DNA from: Rhodospirillales bacterium
Lineage (GTDB): Bacteria; Pseudomonadota; Alphaproteobacteria; Rhodospirillales; Casp-alpha2
DNA length: 5,351 bases
Assembly: GCA_018664265.1 (NCBI GenBank)
Contig: JABJOR010000340.1
Coordinates: forward strand, 1 to 5,351
Reading direction: 5' to 3'
The stretch's first letter is position 1. Each line of letters opens with the position of its first letter. This document shows, piece after piece, positions 1-5,351 of this stretch. The notes beneath the pieces were generated by a model, which saw only the letters and a program-made list of their open reading frames with translations, did no database searches and was not told where the DNA came from. A program made the position numbers and the translations under genes.

Positions 1-1
1 C

Positions 2-457
2 CAGCAGGCCACCAACATGGCCCGCCGTATGGTTATGGAATTTGGTTTCAGTGATCTCTTGGGACCGCTTCGCTATGCCGATAATCAGGAAGAAGTCTTC
101 CTGGGGCATTCCGTTGCAAAAACCAAGAATGTTTCCGAAGAAACGGCAGATATGATTGATAAAGAAGTCCGCCGTATCATCGAGCAAGCCGAAACCAAAG
201 CCAAGAGCATCCTGAAAAAACATAAGGCTGATCTTGTGTCTATTGCAGAATCTCTGCTTGAATATGAAACACTCAGTGGTGTTGAAATTAATGCCTTGTT
301 GCGTGGTGAAGGGGTTGTTCGCCCTGACAGTGATGAGCCACCAGAAGATACAGCAGGGCGCAAGTCTTCTGTGCCATCCGGTGGTTCCAAGCACAAGGAC
401 GATGCAAAAGATAAAAAGGGCCCTGGTATGGGAGCCGAACCTCAACCTGAGTCCTGA
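2..457 (+). CDS. ftsH: ATP-dependent zinc metalloprotease FtsH, C-terminal part (5' end outside window)
   Basis: FtsH is a hexameric inner-membrane AAA+ protease that degrades misfolded membrane proteins and selected cytosolic regulators. The frame is open from base 2 and gives about 151 residues of the C-terminal helical peptidase domain. It starts QQATNMARRM and continues through GFSDLLGPLRY, EEVFLGHSV, KEVRRIIEQAE and LEYETLSG, all typical of the family. The transmembrane segments, the AAA ATPase and the HEAGH zinc site must lie upstream; the third zinc ligand, an Asp in the conserved stretch before QQAT, should be just outside the window. After LLRGE (about window residue 102) the last 50 or so residues are a low-complexity tail rich in Pro, Ser, Asp and Lys, as is common and variable in FtsH. 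The stop is TGA at 455-457, 3 nt before folP, so the two are probably co-transcribed. An ATG at 17 is an internal Met, not the start. Confidence 0.96.
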   Translation, partial: QQATNMARRMVMEFGFSDLLGPLRYADNQEEVFLGHSVAKTKNVSEETADMIDKEVRRIIEQAETKAKSILKKHKADLVSIAESLLEYETLSGVEINALLRGEGVVRPDSDEPPEDTAGRKSSVPSGGSKHKDDAKDKKGPGMGAEPQPES

Positions 458-460
458 CCC

Positions 461-1288
461 TTGAGCGTGACTTTTGCCGGATTGAGCCTTCAAAGCCCCT
501 TGATAATGGGAATCGTTAATGTCACCCCCGACAGTTTTTCTGACGGGGGTGAAGCTTTTGCGCGTGATGATGCTATTCAGCAAGGCATGGATATGATCGC
601 GCAGGGGGCTGAAATTATCGATGTTGGTGGCGAATCCACCCGCCCCGGAGCCGACGCTATAAGTGAAGCCGAAGAACGTTCGCGTATCGAGCCTGTCATC
701 AAGGCGTTAAGCGATGCAGGGGCTGTGGTGTCTATAGACACCCGCCATGCCAGCATTATGGAAACCGCCATAAAGGCCGGAGCAAAAATCGTCAACGATG
801 TCACGGCGTTGGAAGGTGACCCAAGGTCTTTAAGCGTTGTGGCAGAGGCTGGCGTATCGCTCGCACTCATGCACATGCAGGGTGAGCCGCAGACCATGCA
901 AAATAACCCGCATTATGAAGATGTGGTTTTGGAAGTGCGAAATTATCTGCTTAAGCGTATTGCACTCTGTGAAGAGGCTGGACTCCGCCGTCAGGAAATC
1001 GCCATCGACCCCGGTATAGGTTTTGGCAAAACGGTGGATCATAACCTGCAATTGATGAACCACCTTGATGAATTTACAGGCCTTGGCAGTCCGGTTCTTC
1101 TGGGCGTATCGCGCAAGAGCTTTATTTCCAAGTTGAATAATGACGAGCCGCCAAAAGAACGGGTGGCTGGATCGCTTTCTGCAGCCCTTGCTGGCGTGGC
1201 CCGTGGTGCAAAAATTATTAGAGTCCACGACGTGGCAGAAACAAAACAGGCACTGACGATCTGGCAGTCTATTGAGACCGCCGATTAA
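461..1288 (+). CDS. folP: Dihydropteroate synthase (DHPS)
   Basis: This cytosolic enzyme condenses 7,8-dihydropterin pyrophosphate with p-aminobenzoate to make dihydropteroate in folate synthesis, and is the sulfonamide target. The 275 residues match the usual bacterial length and form one TIM-barrel domain. Visible signatures are MGIVNVTPDSFSDGG (16-30), IDVGGESTRPGA (53-64), SIDTRHA (91-97), NDVTA (112-116), IDPGIGFGKT (182-191), LLGVSRKSF (213-221) and IIRVHDV (252-258). The ligand-binding residues known from E. coli all have counterparts: N20, T60, D93, N112, D183, K219, R254 and H256. The pABA-pocket residues F26, T60 and P62 are of the ordinary type, so nothing suggests built-in sulfonamide resistance. 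I chose the TTG at 461, 3 nt after ftsH, because it gives a full N-terminal strand; GTG at 467 would remove two residues and ATG at 506 would cut into the first signature. No good Shine-Dalgarno precedes it, which suggests translational coupling to ftsH. Confidence 0.98.
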   Translation: MSVTFAGLSLQSPLIMGIVNVTPDSFSDGGEAFARDDAIQQGMDMIAQGAEIIDVGGESTRPGADAISEAEERSRIEPVIKALSDAGAVVSIDTRHASIMETAIKAGAKIVNDVTALEGDPRSLSVVAEAGVSLALMHMQGEPQTMQNNPHYEDVVLEVRNYLLKRIALCEEAGLRRQEIAIDPGIGFGKTVDHNLQLMNHLDEFTGLGSPVLLGVSRKSFISKLNNDEPPKERVAGSLSAALAGVARGAKIIRVHDVAETKQALTIWQSIETAD

Positions 1289-1293
1289 AGTCT

Positions 1294-1794
1294 CTAGCTA
1301 ATTTCTTCCGTATTATCTGTATCATTGATATCCGTCACTTCGGTAACATATGGCCGAATAGACGGATATTTGTACGAGGCATATCGCAGCACTAATACAG
1401 CCAGGGCCAGCATCAAGATGCAGCCCGTGATCACCAGCAATCCGTAGTGCGGGTTCTGAATAGCGTCCAGAAGGTCAACATGCTCCAGATTGACCATGCC
1501 GATTAATAGCCTTGTTAAGGCTGTCAGGGCAACATAAATCAAAAACCGTACAGGCATGTGATTGGTGGTGAAATAAATACCAACCATAGCGCCAAGCTCT
1601 AAATAAATGAAAAGCAACAGAACGTCTTCAACGGATGCATGGCCTTGTCCGACGATTTTGAAAAATTCAAAAACCGCAGCCCAGACGATGGTGCCACCGA
1701 TTGCAAATAGTGCCAACAAATGAAAACTGTTGACCAGAGTGTCCCCTGCTTTGTCGGCGGCGTTGCGAATTTTCTTATTTGCCTTATCAATCAT
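1294..1794 (-). CDS. psiE: PsiE family (phosphate-starvation-inducible) membrane protein
   Basis: The 166-residue product resembles the PsiE family of small inner-membrane proteins. E. coli psiE is induced by phosphate starvation, but its molecular function is unknown. Four hydrophobic segments can be seen at about 22-46, 56-75, 81-101 and 117-138. The family core is VEDVLLLFIYLELGAM (55-70) followed by HMPVRFLIYVALTALTRLL (79-97). A basic N-terminus (KANKKIR) precedes helix 1, and the tail after residue 150 is acidic. It is somewhat longer than the roughly 136-residue E. coli protein. I chose the ATG at 1794 because AGGA (minus strand, bases 1806-1803) sits 8 nt upstream; a GTG at 1845 would add 17 residues but has no ribosome site. 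The gene ends in TAG, 5 nt from the convergent folP stop. Family assignment is from motif resemblance; whether phosphate controls it here is not shown, and I found no clear Pho box. Confidence 0.85.
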   Translation of the reverse strand: MIDKANKKIRNAADKAGDTLVNSFHLLALFAIGGTIVWAAVFEFFKIVGQGHASVEDVLLLFIYLELGAMVGIYFTTNHMPVRFLIYVALTALTRLLIGMVNLEHVDLLDAIQNPHYGLLVITGCILMLALAVLVLRYASYKYPSIRPYVTEVTDINDTDNTEEIS

Positions 1795-1890
1795 GTTGAT
1801 TATCCTGATTAGTATTATGGTTGCCTTGCCATAGTGTCCGGGCACTACTTACAATATGCCCGACAAGCTTACAACATGGGGCAGGGTAAA

Positions 1891-1918
1891 ATTTTATGCG
1901 ACCCCTATTTCTAGACAA
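1891..1918 (-). promoter_or_regulatory. Candidate sigma-70 type promoter for psiE
   Basis: Reading the minus strand, a -35-like TTGTCT (1918-1913) and a -10-like TAAAAT (1896-1891) are separated by 16 nt. They match the TTGACA/TATAAT consensus at 4 of 6 and 5 of 6 positions. The site lies just after the methyltransferase stop and would start transcription near 1884, giving a leader of about 90 nt before the psiE ATG. This suggests psiE has its own promoter besides any read-through from the methyltransferase gene. The call is by eye, and AT-rich gaps give such matches by chance. Confidence 0.35.
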
Positions 1919-1923
1919 AAGAA

Positions 1924-2664
1924 TTAAAGTAACCTGCCAACAGGGATGATTTCTTTGGATTGTTGTGTAAATTCAGTCCCTTGCCAATCTCCAAGCCATT
2001 GATCGAAGACTAGCCCTGCTTCATCAATCATTTCAGCCAGATTTTCTTTTCGCGTATATAGTATCTTTGCTTCTGACGATAAGTGTTTTCCCGTTGCCAA
2101 TACACGGTAATGGGTTTCGTATGTAGCAATTTTGGTGGATGTGTCATAGCTCACATCGTTCCAGGCTTCAATGTCACCAAGGTCTGGATGGGGGAATGTG
2201 TATCTTGAATCTTCAGGTTTCCATCCGCTCCATTCCTGAACGTTGGGATTTCGCGAGTCAAAAATAAATTGACCATTTGGCGATAAGTGCCGGGCAATAG
2301 TTTGAAGAACAGCCCGTTGATCTTCAGCGTAGAGAAAAACCTGAAATGCATGGCCCGTCAAGAATACCAGATCAAACTGTTGATCAAGATGAAGGTTGCG
2401 GGCATCACCTTCAATCCATTGAACCCGATCACCACCTAGGCGATTGCGGGCGACTTCGAGCATGGCGTGGGCAGGATCAACACCGGTTGCGGATCGCCCA
2501 TGAGAAAGTTCTGCCAGTAATAGGCCTGTTCCACAACCAAGATCGAGAATCGAATTGGCATTTACTGCCAGGTTTTGACAATACTCTGAATCAGCATCCC
2601 ACTGGTTTTCTATATCGTAAAATTGAACCAGTTCCGGGTCGTGATAGATTCTTTCAATACTCAC
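1924..2664 (-). CDS. Class I SAM-dependent methyltransferase, substrate unknown
   Basis: The 246-residue protein is a stand-alone Rossmann-fold methyltransferase. Motif I is ILDLGCGTG (39-47), which binds S-adenosylmethionine. D63 in GVDP, at the end of the second strand, should hold the ribose hydroxyls, and D87 in EGDARN is the usual adenine-side acidic residue. The strand FDLVFLTGHAF (97-107) and LSPNGQFIFDSRNP (127-140) complete the core. The C-terminal third (about 150-246) is rich in strands and aromatic residues, and probably forms the substrate lid. There is no signal peptide or membrane segment, so it should be cytosolic. The start is GTG at 2664, supported by a strong GGAGG (minus strand, 2676-2672) 7 nt upstream. 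It runs divergently from yhiN and in the same direction as psiE, which begins 129 nt downstream. Neither neighbour reveals the substrate; a small molecule is more likely than RNA or protein because no extra binding domain is present, but that is inference. Confidence 0.9.
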   Translation of the reverse strand: MSIERIYHDPELVQFYDIENQWDADSEYCQNLAVNANSILDLGCGTGLLLAELSHGRSATGVDPAHAMLEVARNRLGGDRVQWIEGDARNLHLDQQFDLVFLTGHAFQVFLYAEDQRAVLQTIARHLSPNGQFIFDSRNPNVQEWSGWKPEDSRYTFPHPDLGDIEAWNDVSYDTSTKIATYETHYRVLATGKHLSSEAKILYTRKENLAEMIDEAGLVFDQWLGDWQGTEFTQQSKEIIPVGRLL

Positions 2665-2692
2665 TCACTGGCCTCCGTTTTAAATACTTCAT
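2654..2692 (-). CDS. Possible 12-codon leader peptide overlapping the methyltransferase start
   Basis: On the minus strand an ATG at 2692 opens a frame encoding MKYLKRRPVSEY and ending in TGA at 2656-2654. A full GGAGG (2702-2698) lies 5 nt before the ATG, a near-ideal ribosome site. The frame overlaps the methyltransferase GTG by 11 nt in a different frame, so ribosomes finishing it would stop beside the downstream start, which would suit translational coupling. The peptide has three basic residues in a row (KRR) but no run of one amino acid that would suggest attenuation. It is too short to judge by codon use, and the second GGAGG inside it serves the methyltransferase. It may be chance. 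Confidence 0.3.
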   Translation of the reverse strand: MKYLKRRPVSEY

Positions 2693-2706
2693 GGATGCCT
2701 CCAAAA

Positions 2707-2735
2707 TTCATATCCGGGTTCTTTGGTGTGATCAA
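2707..2735 (-). promoter_or_regulatory. Candidate promoter for the methyltransferase gene
   Basis: The minus strand carries TTGATC (2735-2730) and TATGAA (2712-2707) with a 17-nt spacer, each matching the sigma-70 consensus at 4 of 6 positions. The start point would fall near 2700, leaving about 36 nt before the methyltransferase GTG but cutting into the GGAGG of the small upstream frame. So if this promoter is real, that frame is probably not translated efficiently, and the reverse also holds. The assignment is weak. Confidence 0.25.
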
Positions 2736-2742
2736 GGCGAAG

Positions 2743-2772
2743 TTGTCGAAACCGATTCTATGGAATTAAAAT
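2743..2772 (+). promoter_or_regulatory. Candidate promoter for yhiN
   Basis: TTGTCG (2743-2748) and TAAAAT (2767-2772) are 18 nt apart, matching the -35 and -10 consensus at 4 of 6 and 5 of 6 positions. Transcription would begin near 2779, about 70 nt before the yhiN ATG. It would overlap the divergent control region of the methyltransferase gene, so the two promoters could influence each other. Judged by eye only. Confidence 0.3.
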
Positions 2773-2850
2773 AATATTGTACAGGTAGCAGGGCATTGAA
2801 AATCAGCTCTTGGCTTGGCGAGTTCTTGGTCTTCGGCTATACCTCCGTCC

Positions 2851-4023
2851 ATGCAAAATTTTGATTTCATCATTATCGGCGGTGGGGCTGCGGGTCTTAT
2901 GTGTGCAGTAGAGGCAACCAAGCGCGGGCGACGGGGACTGATCATTGATCATGCATCCAAGGTCGGGGAAAAAATTCGTATCTCAGGCGGAGGGCGTTCC
3001 AACTTCACCAACCGTTTTGCCACACCAACCAATTTCCTTTCAGATAATCCACGGTTTTGCATATCTGCGTTAAAGCGCTACACCCAGCACGATTTTATTG
3101 AATTGGTGGAGAAGCACGACATTGCGTATCACGAACGTGATCATGGCCAATTATTTTGCGATCGCTCAGCTCAACAAATTATCGACATGTTATTGGAAGA
3201 AGCGCAAGGCGTTGACATACAGACCTCAACTAAAGTGACACAGATATCTAAAAGTGGGGATAGCTTCACCGTTGAGACAGGCCACGGTGGCTTTACGACG
3301 CAGTCTTTAGTAATTGCGACAGGAGGTCCGTCAATTCCTAAAATGGGGGCCACAGATTTTGGGTATAATGTTGCCAGACAATTTGGGCTCAAGGTCATCG
3401 AGCCTCGCCCTGGCCTTGTGCCACTTACCTTTGATGTCGAGGTGCTATCCCGACTTGACGGGCTAGCGGGAATTTCTTTGGACGCGGCGGTCAAGCTCGG
3501 CAAGGTTCAGTTTGCAGAAGCATTGTTGTTTACACATCGAGGCCTGAGTGGCCCTGTGATCTTGCAAATATCTTCCTATTGGAAAAAGGGCGATGCAATT
3601 ACGATCAATTTGCTGCCTGATATGGATGTCTTTCAGTATTTGAAAGAGCTTAAGGACAGCCAACCTAAAAAAGAAATACAAACAGTTCTTGCGCAGATTT
3701 TACCCAAACGGTTGGCGCAAAAGATGGTGGAATGGATTGGGTGTAATGGTCGATTGGCTGAAACGTCTGACAAATCCTTACGCCGCATGGCTGAGCAAAT
3801 TAATGCTTGGCAGATCACACCGAATGGCTCGGAAGGATACCGCACGGCAGAAGTCACTGTTGGCGGTGTTGATACCCGTGAGTTGTCTTCTAAAACTATG
3901 GAGGCCCAATCAACGCCGGGCCTTTATTTCATTGGTGAGGCTGTTGATGTTACAGGCCACCTCGGTGGCTATAATTTTCAATGGGCCTGGGCGTCTGGTC
4001 ATGCCTGTGGGCAGGTTGTGTAA
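2851..4023 (+). CDS. yhiN: YhiN/HI0933-family FAD-dependent flavoprotein (BaiN-like)
   Basis: The 390-residue protein belongs to the HI0933 flavoprotein family, and by its motifs it is close to E. coli YhiN. The physiological substrate of YhiN is not established; relatives are annotated as aminoacetone oxidase-like or BaiN-like. The FAD-binding Rossmann motif IIIGGGAAG lies at 7-15, with D33 ending the second strand. The family motif ISGGGRSNFTN (44-54) follows, then GQLFCDRSAQQI (99-110), VIATGG (154-159), LLFTHRGLSGP (225-235) and a C-terminal FAD-contacting block with GYRTAEVTVGGVDT (329-342), GLYFIGEAVDVTG (357-369) and GGYNFQWAW (372-380). Most relatives have Cys where Ser50 stands (codon 2998-3000). 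I chose ATG at 2851 because it places the Rossmann strand where the family has it; the frame extends up to a TTG at 2815, and neither start has a clear ribosome site. It is cytosolic, divergent from the methyltransferase gene and followed by glmM after 76 nt. Confidence 0.93.
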   Translation: MQNFDFIIIGGGAAGLMCAVEATKRGRRGLIIDHASKVGEKIRISGGGRSNFTNRFATPTNFLSDNPRFCISALKRYTQHDFIELVEKHDIAYHERDHGQLFCDRSAQQIIDMLLEEAQGVDIQTSTKVTQISKSGDSFTVETGHGGFTTQSLVIATGGPSIPKMGATDFGYNVARQFGLKVIEPRPGLVPLTFDVEVLSRLDGLAGISLDAAVKLGKVQFAEALLFTHRGLSGPVILQISSYWKKGDAITINLLPDMDVFQYLKELKDSQPKKEIQTVLAQILPKRLAQKMVEWIGCNGRLAETSDKSLRRMAEQINAWQITPNGSEGYRTAEVTVGGVDTRELSSKTMEAQSTPGLYFIGEAVDVTGHLGGYNFQWAWASGHACGQVV

Positions 4024-4029
4024 GGGTTT

Positions 4030-4052
4030 GCTTTTCTCGAAAACAGAAAAGC
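4030..4052. other. Perfect 8-bp inverted repeat (stem-loop) between yhiN and glmM
   Basis: GCTTTTCT (4030-4037) and AGAAAAGC (4045-4052) are exact reverse complements around a 7-nt loop, 7 nt after the yhiN stop. The stem is AT-rich and no T-run follows on the plus strand, so it is not a classical Rho-independent terminator. It could be a weak terminator, an mRNA 3'-end stabiliser, or an operator-like palindrome in front of glmM. Confidence 0.4.
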
Positions 4053-4099
4053 CTTAGAATGCAGTGATTCGGTGATCTTGCGAGCAGGTAATAAAAAAG

Positions 4100-5351
4100 A
4101 TGAGCAGAAAACTCTTTGGTACAGACGGCATTCGCGGCAAAGCCAACGTAGAACCCATGACGGCGGAAACTGCGCTGCGGGTTGGTATGGCAACGGCTTC
4201 CTGGTTCACCCGGGGCGATCATCGCCATCGTGTGGTAATTGGCAAAGATACCCGCCTGAGTGGCTATATGCTGGAAACGGCCCTGACATCCGGATTTACC
4301 TCGATGGGTATGGAAGTTGTATTGGTTGGCCCCATGCCGACGCCGGCTATTGCTATGTTGGTGCGCTCGCTACGAGCAGACCTTGGTGTGATGATTTCTG
4401 CATCCCATAATCCTTATGAGGATAACGGCATCAAATTGTTTGGACCGGACGGATACAAGTTATCCGATGAGGTCGAACTTGAAATTGAAAACATCATGCA
4501 GAACTGGTCTGGTGAGACATTGGTTCCATCTGAACAACTTGGTCGTGCATGGCGTCTGGAAGATGCTGGTGGTCGATACATAGAATATGTGAAGCAAACA
4601 TTTCCCAAGGGATTGCGTCTGGATGGTTTGAAAGTCGTTGTCGATTGTGCCCATGGCGCCGCCTACAAGGTAGCCCCCGCTGTGCTTTGGGAGCTTGGCG
4701 CCGAAGTCGTTCCCATTGGCGTCGACCCCGATGGCAAGAACATCAATAAAGATTGTGGTTCAACAGCGACAGATTATATGTGCTCGCAGGTTGTTGCCCA
4801 TGGTGCTGATCTGGGCATTGCCCTTGATGGAGATGCAGACCGTGTTCTGGTTGCCGACGAGCATGGCTTGTTAATTGATGGTGATCAATTGATGGCTTTG
4901 ATTGCCAGTCACTGGCAGGATATGGGGCTGTTGCAAGGGGGCGGACTGGTCGCGACTGTGATGTCCAATTTAGGGCTTGAACGGTACATGGAGGGTCGCA
5001 AGTTGAAGCTTGCACGAACCGATGTCGGTGACCGTTATGTTGTATCCCACATGCGCGAGCATGGATTTAATCTGGGCGGCGAACAATCCGGTCATATCAT
5101 CCTGAGCGATTATTCAACAACCGGAGATGGTCTGATCGCAGCCCTTCAGGTTCTTGCGGCTTTGATTGAACAGGGCAAACCCGCGAGTGAAGTCTGTCGG
5201 GTGTTCGAGCCCTTGCCGCAGTTGCTACGCAACGTGCGTTTCAGTGGTGCGTCACCATTAGACAATAATTCCGTGCAGGAAGCCTTGAAGGAAGGTGAAA
5301 GTCGATTGCTTGGCTCCGGCCGTCTGTTGGTTCGCCCATCAGGAACCGAAC
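4100..5351 (+). CDS. glmM: Phosphoglucosamine mutase (3' end outside window)
   Basis: GlmM interconverts glucosamine-6-phosphate and glucosamine-1-phosphate in the cytosol, feeding UDP-GlcNAc for peptidoglycan and lipopolysaccharide. The frame is open from ATG 4100 to the window end, giving 417 residues of about 445-450. The start reads [13 protein letters not shown], the standard N-terminus. The catalytic loop ISASHNP (99-105) has the phosphorylated Ser at 102, as in E. coli. The Mg-binding loop LDGDADR (242-248) carries D243, D245 and D247. The sugar-binding GGEQSGH is at 326-332, and the phosphate-binding RPSGTE is at 412-417 where the window ends. All four alpha/beta domains are represented and the frame is unbroken, so the gene appears intact. 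An AGG at 4086-4088, 11 nt before the ATG, is a modest ribosome site. It usually lies directly after folP; here it follows yhiN by 76 nt and needs its own promoter or read-through from yhiN. Confidence 0.98.
   Translation, partial: MSRKLFGTDGIRGKANVEPMTAETALRVGMATASWFTRGDHRHRVVIGKDTRLSGYMLETALTSGFTSMGMEVVLVGPMPTPAIAMLVRSLRADLGVMISASHNPYEDNGIKLFGPDGYKLSDEVELEIENIMQNWSGETLVPSEQLGRAWRLEDAGGRYIEYVKQTFPKGLRLDGLKVVVDCAHGAAYKVAPAVLWELGAEVVPIGVDPDGKNINKDCGSTATDYMCSQVVAHGADLGIALDGDADRVLVADEHGLLIDGDQLMALIASHWQDMGLLQGGGLVATVMSNLGLERYMEGRKLKLARTDVGDRYVVSHMREHGFNLGGEQSGHIILSDYSTTGDGLIAALQVLAALIEQGKPASEVCRVFEPLPQLLRNVRFSGASPLDNNSVQEALKEGESRLLGSGRLLVRPSGTE

Noticed and set aside
830..1228. A 132-codon minus-strand open frame inside folP.
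   Set aside because: It is antisense to the conserved DHPS signatures, and its translation shows no recognisable motif.
1795..1845. N-terminal extension of psiE to the GTG at 1845.
   Set aside because: No ribosome site precedes the GTG, whereas AGGA stands 8 nt before the ATG at 1794, and the shorter protein starts with a typical basic cytoplasmic segment.
2346..2774. A 142-codon plus-strand open frame lying opposite the methyltransferase gene.
   Set aside because: It overlaps the start half of a well-supported gene on the other strand, has no ribosome site and resembles no family. Its last 27 codons (from ATG 2691) read reasonably like protein but also lack a ribosome site, so they are not called as a gene.
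2677..2850. Search of the divergent methyltransferase-yhiN gap for a riboswitch or small RNA gene.
   Set aside because: Apart from the promoter-like hexamers and the short upstream frame, I see no strong inverted repeats or conserved riboswitch core. A triple CTTGG (about 2809-2828) is too simple to interpret.
4055..4094. Possible -10 elements for glmM: TAGAAT at 4055-4060 and TAATAA at 4089-4094.
   Set aside because: Neither has a credible -35 at 16-18 nt; the second would start the RNA at the ATG itself. A glmM promoter may exist here but cannot be placed from sequence alone.
4743..5015. A 90-codon minus-strand open frame inside glmM.
   Set aside because: The opposite strand encodes the conserved glmM metal-binding region without interruption, so this is a shadow frame; its His/Gln/Pro-rich translation is typical of such shadows.

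Overview
The window looks like chromosomal DNA of a proteobacterium, most probably an alphaproteobacterium. This rests on the FtsH C-terminus (the LGPLRY, EEVFLGHSV and LEYETLSG segments), on the ftsH-folP-glmM gene set, and on a base composition that by eye is close to half G+C. The genus cannot be named from the sequence alone.

Layout from left to right: (1) the 3' end of ftsH (+), cut by the window start; (2) folP (+), beginning 3 nt after the ftsH stop at a TTG codon; (3) a psiE-family membrane protein gene (-), convergent with folP and only 5 nt from it; (4) a class I SAM-dependent methyltransferase gene (-), with a strong Shine-Dalgarno and a possible 12-codon upstream reading frame overlapping its start; (5) a divergent intergenic region of about 190 nt; (6) a yhiN/HI0933-type flavoprotein gene (+), in which the Cys usual in the family's GGGRCN motif is Ser; (7) a short gap with a perfect 8-bp stem-loop; (8) glmM (+), cut by the window end about 30 codons short of its usual length.

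ftsH, folP and glmM are the familiar housekeeping neighbours: a membrane AAA protease, dihydropteroate synthase for folate, and phosphoglucosamine mutase for cell-wall precursors. Here a block of about 2.8 kb holding psiE, the methyltransferase and yhiN lies between folP and glmM, with two of its three genes facing the other way. glmM therefore cannot simply be read through from folP as in the compact arrangement. The three inserted genes show no obvious shared pathway. I see no mobile element, CRISPR array, tRNA, rRNA or integration scar. I found no convincing undescribed system. The points most worth checking are the split cluster, the Cys-to-Ser change in YhiN and the leader reading frame of the methyltransferase.
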